NCBI GenBank assembly: GCA_038234715.1
Contig: JBBQTD010000003.1
Coordinates: 1-64,000 of the forward strand
Direction: 5' to 3'
Source: SZAS-103 sp038234715
GTDB lineage: Bacteria; Pseudomonadota; Gammaproteobacteria; Xanthomonadales; Xanthomonadaceae
DNA: 64,000 bases
Shown here: piece by piece, positions 25,799-33,850 of the stretch
Position numbering within the stretch: position 1 is the stretch's first letter
Layout: every line of letters begins with the position of its first letter
The notes under the pieces: generated by a model
What the model was told of the DNA's origin: nothing
Databases searched by the model: none
The model's input: only the letters and a program-made list of their open reading frames with translations
Program-made: the position numbers and the translations under genes

Positions 25799-26722
25799 AT
25801 GAACCTTCCCGCCATCCAGCCCAGCCGCGTGCAGCCCGACCAGAACCTACCGGCTGCACGCACGCGCACCGACCCTCGCGACGAGCATGAACACCACAAG
25901 CTCGCCAAGCGCCTGCGCCACCAGGTTGGCCGCACGATCGCCGACTTCGGCATGATCGAGGACGGCGACAAGGTCATGGTCTGTCTGTCGGGAGGCAAGG
26001 ACAGCTACACGATGCTCGACGTGCTGCTGCAACTGCAGGCGAAGGCGCCGGTGCGCTTCGAGCTGGTCGCGGTGAACCTCGACCAGAAGCAGCCAGGCTT
26101 CCCCGAACACGTGTTGCCCGATTACCTGCGTTCGCTCGGCGTCGCCTACACCATCATCGAGCAGGACACCTACTCTGTGGTCAAGCGCGTGATCCCGGAA
26201 GGCAAGACGATGTGCTCGCTGTGTTCGCGCCTGCGGCGTGGCGCACTGTATGCGCACGCCGAGCGCGAAGGCTTCACCAAGATTGCGCTCGGCCACCACC
26301 GCGACGACATGGTGGCGACGTTCTTCCTCAACCTTTTCCACCACGCCAAGCTTGCGACGATGCCGCCAAAACTGCGCAGCGATGATGGCAGGCACGTGGT
26401 GATTCGTCCGCTCGCACGCGTGAGCGAGGACGACATCACTGCCTATTGCGCATGGAAGCAGTTCCCGATCATCCCGTGCACACTCTGCGGCTCGCAGGAA
26501 AACCTGCAGCGCAAGCAGGTCCGCAACATGCTCAACGCGTGGGAGCGCGAATCGCCGGGACGCACCGAGCAGATCGCACGATCGCTCGGCGACGTGCGTC
26601 CGGAGCAGCTGGCCGATCCGGCACTGTTCGATTTCGTCGCACTCACAAGGCGCAGCGATGCGCCGCTGCCCAACGCGCATGCGTGGCTTGCGGGCGATGC
26701 GGGCGGGAATGGGGAATCGTGA
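25799..26722 (+). CDS. ttcA: tRNA 2-thiocytidine(32) synthetase
   Basis: An iron-sulfur, ATP-dependent tRNA thiolase that makes s2C at position 32. At 307 residues it shows the PP-loop CLSGGKDSYTML near 62-72 and the two CxxC cluster motifs CSLCSRLRRG (near 139) and CTLCGSQENLQ (near 227), plus ALGHHRDDMVATFFLN. All the expected motifs are intact. ATG 25799 (MNLPAIQPSR) was chosen; the in-frame extension to 25658 overlaps the divergent YdcH-like gene. The last residues, GGNGES, and the stop are encoded by an intergenic repeat that begins within the gene, so the C-terminal tail is repeat-derived. Confidence 0.95.
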   Translation: MNLPAIQPSRVQPDQNLPAARTRTDPRDEHEHHKLAKRLRHQVGRTIADFGMIEDGDKVMVCLSGGKDSYTMLDVLLQLQAKAPVRFELVAVNLDQKQPGFPEHVLPDYLRSLGVAYTIIEQDTYSVVKRVIPEGKTMCSLCSRLRRGALYAHAEREGFTKIALGHHRDDMVATFFLNLFHHAKLATMPPKLRSDDGRHVVIRPLARVSEDDITAYCAWKQFPIIPCTLCGSQENLQRKQVRNMLNAWERESPGRTEQIARSLGDVRPEQLADPALFDFVALTRRSDAPLPNAHAWLAGDAGGNGES

Positions 26723-26877
26723 ATGGGGAATCGTGAAAGACCTCCAATACCCCAGTAACAGTTCTACCCAACGCCAGTCTACATTCTTCCCCTGAATTTC
26801 CAGCCCGAATCGCCGGAGCAGATTGTTCTGCTTGGCTCTTGCGATTCCCCATTCCCCATTCCTATTCCCGGATCCCG
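26707..26877. repeat. Inverted GGGAATGGGGAAT-type repeats flanking a 104-bp spacer
   Basis: The left arm (26707-26737) has two direct copies of GGGGAATCGTGA(AT). The right arm (26842-26877) is the opposite orientation (CGATTCCCCATTCCCCATT, then CCTATTCCCGGATCCCG). The spacer shows no gene. The left arm contributes the end of ttcA, and rdgC starts two bases after the right arm. The style matches the short GGGAATGG-type repeats common in Xanthomonadales; movement by a REP-associated transposase is possible, but none is encoded here. Confidence 0.75.
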
Positions 26878-26878
26878 A

Positions 26879-27808
26879 ATGTTTTTTCGTAACCTGACGC
26901 TGTTCCGCTTTCCCACCTCGCTCGACCTGTCCGAACTCGAAACCCGCCTCTCCGAGTGCACTCTCAAACCCGCCGGCCCGCTTGAAATGTCCTCGCGTGG
27001 ATTCGTCCCGCCGTTTGGACGTGTCCTGGCCCAATCGGAGGATCCACGCGACACCGCGTTGTCGCACCGCGTCGGCGACTGCATCTGGCTTGCCGTCGGC
27101 GGCGAAGAACGCTTGCTGCCTTCGGTGGTGGTCAACGACGCCGCGGCGAAGAAGATCGCTGAAGCCGAACAACGCGAGGGCCGCAAACTTGGCGGTCGCA
27201 CGCGCAAGCGGATCAAGGACGAGATCGTCCTAGACCTGCTGCCGCGTGCATTCGTGCGCCCATTGCGCACCGATGCGTATCTCGATCTCGAGCATGGATT
27301 CATCGCGGTTGACACCAGCTCGCGCAAGCAGGCCGAGGCGGTCGTCAGCGAAGTGCGCCGCGCACTCGGCAGCTTTCCGGCATTGCCGCCAAACGCAGAG
27401 ACCAGCCCGCGCGCGGTGCTGACCGGCTGGATCGCGGGCGAAGCGCTGCCCGATTCAATGGCGCTCGGCGACGAATGCGAACTCAAGGATGCGGCCGATC
27501 GCGGCGCGATCGTGAAATGCCAGCGCCAGGAATTGCGGGGCGAGGAAATCGCCAAGCACCTCGAATCCGGCAAGCAGGTCACCCGCCTCGCACTGGGCTT
27601 GGACGACCACGTGTCTTTCGTGCTCGGCGAGGACCTCGTCGTGCGCAAGCTCAAGCTCCTCGACGGTGCCGTGGATCAGCTTGAGAACACCGAGCTCGAA
27701 TCCCTGCACGCCGAACTGGACGCACGCTTCGCGCTGATGAGTGGCGAGCTCAAGCGGTTGTTCGTGATGCTGGAAACTGCGTTCAAGCTCAGTCGCGCGG
27801 AGACGTAG
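26879..27808 (+). CDS. rdgC: Recombination-associated protein RdgC
   Basis: A ring-shaped, non-specific DNA-binding protein that limits RecA action; 309 residues against 303 in E. coli. Family features: start MFFRNLTLFRF, SRGFVPPFGR, LLPSVVVNDAAAKKIAEAE, GRKLGGRTRKRIKDEI, DTSSRKQAEAVVS and the helical end KRLFVMLETAFKL. No Shine-Dalgarno is obvious because the start directly abuts an intergenic repeat; ATG 26879 is still fixed by the conserved N-terminus. Any promoter must lie in or before that repeat region. Confidence 0.96.
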   Translation: MFFRNLTLFRFPTSLDLSELETRLSECTLKPAGPLEMSSRGFVPPFGRVLAQSEDPRDTALSHRVGDCIWLAVGGEERLLPSVVVNDAAAKKIAEAEQREGRKLGGRTRKRIKDEIVLDLLPRAFVRPLRTDAYLDLEHGFIAVDTSSRKQAEAVVSEVRRALGSFPALPPNAETSPRAVLTGWIAGEALPDSMALGDECELKDAADRGAIVKCQRQELRGEEIAKHLESGKQVTRLALGLDDHVSFVLGEDLVVRKLKLLDGAVDQLENTELESLHAELDARFALMSGELKRLFVMLETAFKLSRAET

Positions 27809-27867
27809 GCGACATTGGCTGGCCCGCCCTGCAAGGCACTTGACTGCGCCCCGCGCGCCCGCATGCT

Positions 27868-28665
27868 GTGCCGATGCCTTCTTCCTTCCTGCGCCGCCTG
27901 ATCGCCTTGCCGCGCGCGCGGCCTGTCGCCACCAGTGAGACCATTGCGTTGCGATTGCCGGATGGCACCCAGGTCGAGTTGCTACGCGTGCGCCACCCAC
28001 GGGCGCGGCGGATCAAGTTGTCGGTCAGCGAACGCGGGGTGCGGTTGACCCTGCCGATGCGCACCTCATTGCGCGCCGCGGATGCTTTCGTGCAAGAGCA
28101 TGTGGAATGGATCGCCATGCAATTGCCGCGCTGGAGCGCTTCAAGCAAGGTCGCGGCATTCGGGCGGGACTGCACGACAGTTCCGTTGCGTGGCGAGGAC
28201 GTTCCACTGCGCTGGGAGACCGGTCGCTATGCGCGCGCGCAACGCGATGACGGCGGCATCGTGATCGCGTTGCCCGCGTCGGCGAGCGACGCATCCGCTC
28301 GCCGTGCGCTCAAGGAGTTCTACCTGGCCGAAGCGCGCGCCGATATCGGCCGGTGGCTGCCGAAATACCTGCCGACCTTGCCCCGGGCGCCGAGCACAAT
28401 CCGCTTGCGGCCAATGTCCTCGCTGTGGGGTTCGTTGAGTGCACGCGATGCGCTGTCGCTCGACCTGGCTCTGGTGCTTGGCGCACCAGCGGCATTCGAA
28501 TACGTGCTGGTGCACGAGCTCTGCCACCTGCTGCAACGCAACCACAAACGCGCGTTCTGGCGCGAGGTCGAGGAGCGCGGCGCACACTGGCGCGCACAGC
28601 GCGATTACTTCCGCGACGAAGGGGCGGCGCTCAAGGCGAACCTGCGGCGACTCATTGCGCCCTGA
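27868..28665 (+). CDS. YgjP/SprT-like metal-dependent hydrolase (DUF45)
   Basis: A predicted zinc metallopeptidase of the YgjP family, 265 residues. The N-terminal half is a beta-rich domain (RHPRARRIKLSVSERGVRLT). The C-terminal half carries the zinc site LVHELCHLLQRNHKRAFW (HExxH near residue 215, with the third His downstream), preceded by SLWGSLSARDALSLDLALVL. The family is poorly characterised; substrates are unknown. The start is GTG 27868 or ATG 27874, two codons later; the ATG gives MPSSFLRRLIALPRA and is equally plausible. It follows rdgC by 59 nt without a recognisable terminator. Confidence 0.85.
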   Translation: MPMPSSFLRRLIALPRARPVATSETIALRLPDGTQVELLRVRHPRARRIKLSVSERGVRLTLPMRTSLRAADAFVQEHVEWIAMQLPRWSASSKVAAFGRDCTTVPLRGEDVPLRWETGRYARAQRDDGGIVIALPASASDASARRALKEFYLAEARADIGRWLPKYLPTLPRAPSTIRLRPMSSLWGSLSARDALSLDLALVLGAPAAFEYVLVHELCHLLQRNHKRAFWREVEERGAHWRAQRDYFRDEGAALKANLRRLIAP

Positions 28666-28856
28666 CTGCGTCGCGCCCTGACTGGGCCCCAAGGTCTACA
28701 GACTTGCCCGGCGCACAGCCCGGTCCCGGCCTCCCGGCGCCGTGTCCGCTGCGGCCACGAACTTGCGTTGGTATCCTGATAGCAGACGGGGAAATCCAGC
28801 ACACCCAACGGACCCTTCGTCCTTCCCTCCCCCACATCGGACCCCGGAGACATCGC

Positions 28857-29399
28857 ATGACCTCGCGCCCGCGTTTTTTCATTGCAGCCATAGCAGCGGG
28901 CGCCTTCGCGGCGAGCCTCGCACTTTCGGGATGCGGCAAGTCGGCATCGGAAAACGCCGCTGAGCTCGCGGTCAGGGCCGCGTCCGGCGGCAAGGTCGAC
29001 ATCAGGGGCGACAAGTCGCAGATGACGATCCAGACCGACCAGGGCGTGATGAAGGCCAGTTCCGGCGGCAACCTCACGGTACCCGCGGACTTTCCGACCG
29101 ACGTGCACCTGCCCAGCGCGGCCTACACGATCAGCAATGTGGTGCAGATGGGTCCGACCGTGATCATCACCCTGCATTCATCGAGTTCGCTCACCATGCT
29201 TTACGCCGAGTACGACACCAGGATGAAGTCCGCCGGCTGGAAGGAAGCGATGGCCGTGCAGTCGTCGCAGTCCGAGTCGATGCTGAACTTCCAGAAGGAC
29301 AACCGGATTGTCACCGTGACCCTGGCCGCGAAGTCGGGCAGCAGCGACGGCGGCACCGAGGTCAGCCTGCAGCACATGGTCGAGAAGCCGGGCGGCTAA
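28857..29399 (+). CDS. Predicted lipoprotein of unknown function
   Basis: A 180-residue protein with a lipoprotein signal (IAAGAFAASLALSGC, lipobox LSGC, Cys at 26) followed by GKSASENAAELAVRA. The mature domain has alternating hydrophobic strands (GNLTVPADFPTDVHLPSAAY, VVQMGPTVIITLHSSSSLT, RIVTVTLAAKSG) and a helix (LYAEYDTRMKSAGWKE). This arrangement resembles the small alpha/beta proteins seen in many lipoproteins of this clade, but no named family is recognised. ATG 28857 follows GGAGA at 28846-28850. The 191-bp gap before it has no gene and probably holds the promoter. Confidence 0.78.
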   Translation: MTSRPRFFIAAIAAGAFAASLALSGCGKSASENAAELAVRAASGGKVDIRGDKSQMTIQTDQGVMKASSGGNLTVPADFPTDVHLPSAAYTISNVVQMGPTVIITLHSSSSLTMLYAEYDTRMKSAGWKEAMAVQSSQSESMLNFQKDNRIVTVTLAAKSGSSDGGTEVSLQHMVEKPGG

Positions 29400-29438
29400 C
29401 CTCGACCCGAGCAGGGCGCGCTGCCGGACCAGGTTCGA

Positions 29439-30278
29439 TCAGCGCAGGAATTCGAGCAGGTGGCCGGCAATCGTTTCGGGTTGTTCCATGTGCAGGTGAT
29501 GACCGCCCGGAACCACCAGCAGGCGTCCGTCGCGCAGGCAGGCCATCCGCGCATCGCGCATTGCAGGCGTGAAGTATGACGGCGCGGGATCGGCGGTGAT
29601 CAACAGGGTTGGCGCCTCGACCGCACGCACGATGCTTTGCGCGGCCTCCTCGGTGATGCGCAGGTGCGAAGGCAGTACCAGCCGGGCGTCGCTGCGCCAG
29701 CGCCAGCCGCCGTCGACTTGCTCGAGGTTGCGGGTCACGATCAGTCGCGCGGCCGCATCGCTCATGTCGCCGACCGCCAGGCGCGCCTTGACTGCCGATT
29801 CCAGCTTCGGGATCACCCGCCGCGGGCGTTGGGCCGCCGTACGTCGCGCGGTGACAGCTTCGCGCAAGCGTTGCCCGGCCGTCGTCGCTGCGCCAGCGAT
29901 CGGCCCCAGCGCCTCGATCAAGGCCATCTTGTGCACGCGCTCTGGCGCGGATGCGGCGACCAGCGTGGCGATGGCGGCACCCATCGAATGGCCGAGCAGC
30001 CGCACGCGCTGCCAGCCCAGCGCATCGAGGGCATCGAGTGCGTCGTGGATCCAGTCGACAAACGCGTAGTCGTATCCTGGTGCGCGGTGTGCGGATGCAC
30101 CGTGGCCGGGAAGATCCAGCGCGACCACGTTGAACTCGCGCAGGTATGGCATCAGCGGCACGAAACTCGCCGCGTTGTCGAGCCAGCCGTGCATCGCGAG
30201 CAAGGGCTCGCCGTTGCGATTGCCGCCGCGCAGGCCGGCGATGCGGCCGCGCGGGCTGTCGAAAAAAACCTCTTCCAT
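29439..30278 (-). CDS. Alpha/beta-fold hydrolase
   Basis: A 279-residue alpha/beta hydrolase. Seen: the oxyanion segment MHGWLDNAASFVPL, DLPGHGAS, the nucleophile elbow LLGHSMGAA (Ser), an Asp in ITADPAPSY, and the C-terminal His in VPGGHHLHMEQPE. The catalytic triad is therefore complete. The substrate is unknown; similar proteins are esterase-like. ATG 30278 (MEEVFFDSPRG) overlaps the stop of hemH by one base (TGATG), which indicates translational coupling. The longer frame upstream lies inside hemH and is not used. Confidence 0.87.
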   Translation of the reverse strand: MEEVFFDSPRGRIAGLRGGNRNGEPLLAMHGWLDNAASFVPLMPYLREFNVVALDLPGHGASAHRAPGYDYAFVDWIHDALDALDALGWQRVRLLGHSMGAAIATLVAASAPERVHKMALIEALGPIAGAATTAGQRLREAVTARRTAAQRPRRVIPKLESAVKARLAVGDMSDAAARLIVTRNLEQVDGGWRWRSDARLVLPSHLRITEEAAQSIVRAVEAPTLLITADPAPSYFTPAMRDARMACLRDGRLLVVPGGHHLHMEQPETIAGHLLEFLR

Positions 30279-31282
30279 CAATCGGTCCTCAATCGCCATC
30301 CGGTGGTGTGACGACGCGCCAGCGCGGCCAACGCGTCGGCATGTGCGGCTTCGGCGTTGAGCGCGGGCAGGTAGCGCAGCCATCCACCACCCAGCCCGGC
30401 GAACAGCGCTGCATTCTCGATCGCGATTTCTTCGAGCGTCTCCAGGCAGTCGACCGCGAAGCCAGGACACGCGACATCGACGCGCTTGATGCCCTGGCGC
30501 GCCCAGTCGCGCAAGACGTCGGATGTCGCAGGCCCGAGCCAGGCTTCGCGGCCGAAGCGCGACTGGTAGCTCAGCTGCCACTGGTCCTGGCCAAGTCTTA
30601 GCCGCTGTGCGAGTGCAGCGGCGGTCGCCTCGCATTCGCGCGGATACGGATCGCCGCGGCGTACGTAGCGCTCGGGGATCCCATGGAACGACAACAGCAG
30701 CTTCTCGCCCGGCGCATCGCCGCGCAGCATGGCGATCTTCGCCGCCAGCGCATCGAGCCAGCCCGTATCAACGTGGTAGTCGCGCACGAACCGCAGTTCG
30801 GGAAGATCTTCCCAGCGCGACAGTTCGGCGCCCACCGCGTCGAACACGCTGGCCGTGGTACTTGCGGAATACTGGGGATACAACGGCAACACCAGCAACC
30901 GGCGCATGCCCGCGTCGCGCAACGAGCGCAACACGCCGGCAATCCCCGGATGGCCGTAGCGCATCGCCATCGCAACGCGCGCATTCGGCAGGCGGTGCGC
31001 GACCGCGTCGCGCAGGTCGCGCGTGTGTTCGCGCAATGGCGAGCCGCGCCCATCGATCCAGATGTCCGCATACCTGCGCGCGACGCGTGGCGATCGCAGC
31101 GGCAGGATCGCGCCATGCAGCAGCGGACACCACAGCCAGCGGTTGATGTCGACGACCCGATGGTCGTGCAGGAACTCGGCCAGGTAACGCCGCACGGCCT
31201 TCGTCGTCGGCGCATCCGGCGTGCCCAGGTTGACCAGCAGCACGGCGTTGCGCGCGGACTCGGCCGGGATCGCATCAGTCAT
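30278..31282 (-). CDS. hemH: Ferrochelatase
   Basis: Inserts Fe2+ into protoporphyrin IX, the last step of protoheme synthesis; 334 residues. Family features: LLVNLGTPDAPTTKAVRRYL near the start, YGHPGIAGVL, LVLPLYPQYSASTTAS, LLSFHGIPERYV (active-site His), YQSRFGREAWLGP and VACPGFAVDCLETLEEI (with the conserved Glu of the metal site). ATG 31282 (MTDAIPAESARNAVLL) was chosen; the in-frame extension upstream crosses the promoter region and contains no ferrochelatase sequence. It is divergent from the SYLF gene across a 142-bp region with two palindromes, and is coupled to the downstream hydrolase. Confidence 0.96.
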   Translation of the reverse strand: MTDAIPAESARNAVLLVNLGTPDAPTTKAVRRYLAEFLHDHRVVDINRWLWCPLLHGAILPLRSPRVARRYADIWIDGRGSPLREHTRDLRDAVAHRLPNARVAMAMRYGHPGIAGVLRSLRDAGMRRLLVLPLYPQYSASTTASVFDAVGAELSRWEDLPELRFVRDYHVDTGWLDALAAKIAMLRGDAPGEKLLLSFHGIPERYVRRGDPYPRECEATAAALAQRLRLGQDQWQLSYQSRFGREAWLGPATSDVLRDWARQGIKRVDVACPGFAVDCLETLEEIAIENAALFAGLGGGWLRYLPALNAEAAHADALAALARRHTTGWRLRTD

Positions 31283-31332
31283 CGCAACTCCGGATGGGAC
31301 ATGCACCCATTGACTCACGATCGGCCAGGACT

Positions 31333-31358
31333 CGCGATAGTATCGCGTGCATATGCAC
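31333..31358. promoter_or_regulatory. Two adjacent palindromes between hemH and the SYLF gene
   Basis: CGCGATAGTATCGCG (31333-31347) and the perfect 12-bp palindrome GTGCATATGCAC (31347-31358) abut in the middle of the divergent promoter region. They are typical in size for operators of dimeric regulators, but no known box (Fur, OxyR, Lrp) is matched. Their role is inferred only from position and symmetry. Confidence 0.4.
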
Positions 31359-31424
31359 CGGCTCACATGCGATTCATCGGCGGGCGCGATACTTCCGAGT
31401 TGCCATCCTCCTGCGGAGACACCC

Positions 31425-32225
31425 ATGCGCCGAACGACCACCATTCTCGCCACCCTCCTGCTGGCGGGATCCTCGGTGCTGTCTTCCATCGCACTTGCGG
31501 GTCCCCCCGAAGAAAATCGTGCGCGCGACGCCGTGGAAGTGCTGGACAAGATCATGCACATCCCCGAGCAATCCGTGCCGCAGTCGATGCTCGACGATGC
31601 GCACGCGATCGCGGTCATTCCGGGCGTGGTCAAGGCCGGTTTCGTGGTCGGGGGTCGTTTCGGGCGTGGCCTGATTTCGGTCCGCGGTGCGGACGGCACC
31701 TGGAGCAACCCGAGTTTCATCACCATCGCCGGTGGCAGCTTCGGTTTCCAGGCCGGGCTGCAGAGCACCGACGTGGTGCTGATCTTCAGCACGGCGCGCG
31801 GCGTGGACTCGATCGTGCACGGCAAGTTCACCCTCGGCGCGGACGCATCGGTTGCGGCCGGGCCGATCGGTCGTACCGCGGAAGCCTCGACCGATGAACA
31901 GCTCAAGGCCGAGATTTATTCCTATTCGCGCGCACGCGGCCTGTTCGCGGGCATTGCCCTGGATGGAGCGGCGCTCGCGATCGACAACCGCTCCAACGCT
32001 GCGATCTATGGCCACGACACCACCCCGCGCGCAATCTTCGAGGGACGCGTGAACGCACCACCGGTTGCCGTAGTCGATTTCCGCGACAGGCTCGAGGAAT
32101 ACAGCGCGAGCAAGCGCTTCCATCCGCGCGACGCCGCCCCGGCGCAACGGCAGCCCACGCCGAACGGCGACAGTGAGCGCAGTCAACCGCAGCCCGCCGA
32201 GACCGTTCCCCTCAAAGGCGGTTGA
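31425..32225 (+). CDS. Exported YSC84/SYLF-domain protein
   Basis: A 266-residue secreted protein: signal peptide MRRTTTILATLLLAGSSVL... ending ALA-GPPEE, then a SYLF (YSC84) domain about 30-205. Typical segments are AHAIAVIPGVVKAGFVVGGR, FGRGLISVR, SFGFQAGLQSTDVVLIF, GKFTLGADASVAAGPIGR and YSYSRARGLFAGIALDGA. SYLF domains bind phospholipid in the characterised cases; in proteobacteria their role is open. The last 50 residues are Pro/Gln-rich and likely disordered. ATG 31425 follows CGGAGA. It is divergent from hemH. Confidence 0.88.
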   Translation: MRRTTTILATLLLAGSSVLSSIALAGPPEENRARDAVEVLDKIMHIPEQSVPQSMLDDAHAIAVIPGVVKAGFVVGGRFGRGLISVRGADGTWSNPSFITIAGGSFGFQAGLQSTDVVLIFSTARGVDSIVHGKFTLGADASVAAGPIGRTAEASTDEQLKAEIYSYSRARGLFAGIALDGAALAIDNRSNAAIYGHDTTPRAIFEGRVNAPPVAVVDFRDRLEEYSASKRFHPRDAAPAQRQPTPNGDSERSQPQPAETVPLKGG

Positions 32226-32292
32226 GGCGCGCGCGCGACGCCTGCGCTATCCTGTCCTGGCGGACGTTTTCCGCCGTTTTAGCGAGTAGACC

Positions 32293-32562
32293 ATGGGCAG
32301 TTTGAGCATCTGGCACTGGTTGATCCTGTTGATCGTGGTTGTGCTGATCTTTGGAACCAAGAAGTTGACGGGCGGCGCAAAGGACCTCGGCAGCGCGGTC
32401 AAGGAGTTCAAGAAGGCCGTGCGCGACGACAGCAGCGACGCGAAGGTCACCGACCCCGTACAGCAGGCGGTCGATCCGACCCAGCCACCCGCCGACGTGA
32501 CGCGCGTGCAGCGTCCTCCTCCGGTGGTTGCGCCCGGCGACGATTCGCTTCCACGCGGCTGA
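32293..32562 (+). CDS. tatA: Sec-independent translocase subunit TatA
   Basis: An 89-residue pore-forming subunit of the twin-arginine system for export of folded proteins. N-terminal membrane helix (SIWHWLILLIVVVLIFG, about 5-21), the FG hinge followed by TKKL, then the amphipathic helix GAKDLGSAVKEFKKAVRDD and a short Pro-rich tail. This is the classic TatA layout. It is first in tatABC; the gene after it starts 24 nt downstream. Confidence 0.96.
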   Translation: MGSLSIWHWLILLIVVVLIFGTKKLTGGAKDLGSAVKEFKKAVRDDSSDAKVTDPVQQAVDPTQPPADVTRVQRPPPVVAPGDDSLPRG

Positions 32563-32586
32563 GCCGCGCCAACCGACCAGCAACGC

Positions 32587-33084
32587 ATGTTCGAACTCGA
32601 TTTCGGCAAGCTGCTGGTGATCGCGGTTGTCGCGCTGATTTTCCTCGGCCCGGAACGCCTGCCCACCGCTGCGCGCATGGCGGGCCTGTGGATTCGCAAG
32701 ATGCGCGCGCAGTGGAACGCGGTGAAGGCCGAGCTCGAGAACGAGCTCGCCGACGACGAGCTGCGGCGCAACCTGCGCAATGCTTCCGAGGCTCTCCATG
32801 ACGGCGTCCAGCAGATGCGTTCGCTGCCCGAAGCATTGCGGGCCGACCCGCCTGCAACCGCGCAACCCGCCCCCGTCATGCCCACCGCGGGCGCACAGGC
32901 CGCGGACGAACCCGACCCGGGCGAATTGGCCCCGGTCAAACCCGATCCAGGATTGGCCTCGCCGGCCGATGCAGATCCCGCGCAGTTGAGCCTGCTCGCA
33001 GCGGAACCACCCTCAACGGATGCGCTGGCGACCCAGGCCGCGAGGCCAGCAGCGATCGAGCCGGGCCGCGATGCGCGGGTCTGA
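32587..33084 (+). CDS. tatB: Sec-independent translocase subunit TatB
   Basis: A 165-residue subunit that with TatC forms the twin-arginine receptor. Membrane helix MFELDFGKLLVIAVVALIFL, the hinge GPERLP that separates TatB from TatA, then the amphipathic helix AARMAGLWIRKMRAQWNAVK with acidic coiled coil (AELENELADDELRRNLRNA) and an Ala/Pro-rich tail of about 70 residues. The stop at 33084 lies 14 nt inside tatC. Confidence 0.95.
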   Translation: MFELDFGKLLVIAVVALIFLGPERLPTAARMAGLWIRKMRAQWNAVKAELENELADDELRRNLRNASEALHDGVQQMRSLPEALRADPPATAQPAPVMPTAGAQAADEPDPGELAPVKPDPGLASPADADPAQLSLLAAEPPSTDALATQAARPAAIEPGRDARV

Positions 33085-33829
33085 CACGCCACGCGGGAGC
33101 GGGGACCAGGAGCAAGGCCTGATCTCGCATCTGATCGAACTGCGCTCGCGGCTGTTGCGCAGCGTGTTTTCGGTGCTCGCCGTGTTCCTGGTGCTGATGC
33201 CGTTTTCCAAGCGCCTCTACACCTGGCTTGCCGCGCCGCTGCTGTCGCGTCTGCCGGCGGGGTCGCATCTCGTTGCAATCGACGTGTCGTCTCCGTTCTT
33301 CGTGCCGGTCAAGCTGTGTTTTTTCGTCGCGGTGATGGTGGCGATGCCGATGGTGATCTACCAGCTGTGGGCATTCGTCGCACCTGGGCTGTACAAGCAC
33401 GAGCGCCGGCTCGCAGTGCCATTGCTGGTTTCGGCGACGGGCCTGTTCTACGCTGGCTGCGCATTCGCGTATTTCGCCGTGCTGCCGATGGTGTTCCGGT
33501 TCCTGACCAGCGTTGTGCCCGAAGGCGTGACGATGATGACCGACATCAGCCATTACCTGGACTTCGTCAGCGTGATTTTCATCGCGTTCGGCGCTAGCTT
33601 CGAGGTACCGGTCGCGGTGGTGATCCTGGTCCTGCTCGGCTGGGTCACGCCGGCGCAGCTCAAGACCGCGCGGCCGTATGCCGTGATCGGCAATTTCGCG
33701 ATCTCCGCCTTGATCACGCCGCCCGACATCGTGTCGATGCTTCTGCTGGCGGTGCCGATGTGCCTGCTCTACGAAGCGGGGATGATCGCCGCACGCATCG
33801 TCGCGCGCCGCGAGCCCGCGACCGCCTGA
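33071..33829 (+). CDS. tatC: Sec-independent translocase subunit TatC
   Basis: A 252-residue polytopic receptor that recognises twin-arginine signals. Seen: the N-terminal cytosolic motif LISHLIELRSRLLRSVFSVL, LPMVFRFLTSV, the periplasmic loop with SHYLDFV, and FGASFEVPVAVVIL with the conserved Glu of the fourth helix. Five to six membrane segments can be counted. ATG 33071 (MRGSDTPRG) was chosen because it gives the normal TatC N-terminus; it overlaps the tatB stop by 14 nt. Longer starts lie inside tatB. Confidence 0.96.
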   Translation: MRGSDTPRGSGDQEQGLISHLIELRSRLLRSVFSVLAVFLVLMPFSKRLYTWLAAPLLSRLPAGSHLVAIDVSSPFFVPVKLCFFVAVMVAMPMVIYQLWAFVAPGLYKHERRLAVPLLVSATGLFYAGCAFAYFAVLPMVFRFLTSVVPEGVTMMTDISHYLDFVSVIFIAFGASFEVPVAVVILVLLGWVTPAQLKTARPYAVIGNFAISALITPPDIVSMLLLAVPMCLLYEAGMIAARIVARREPATA

Positions 33830-33850
33830 CCGTTCAACGTTGCTGCCTGC

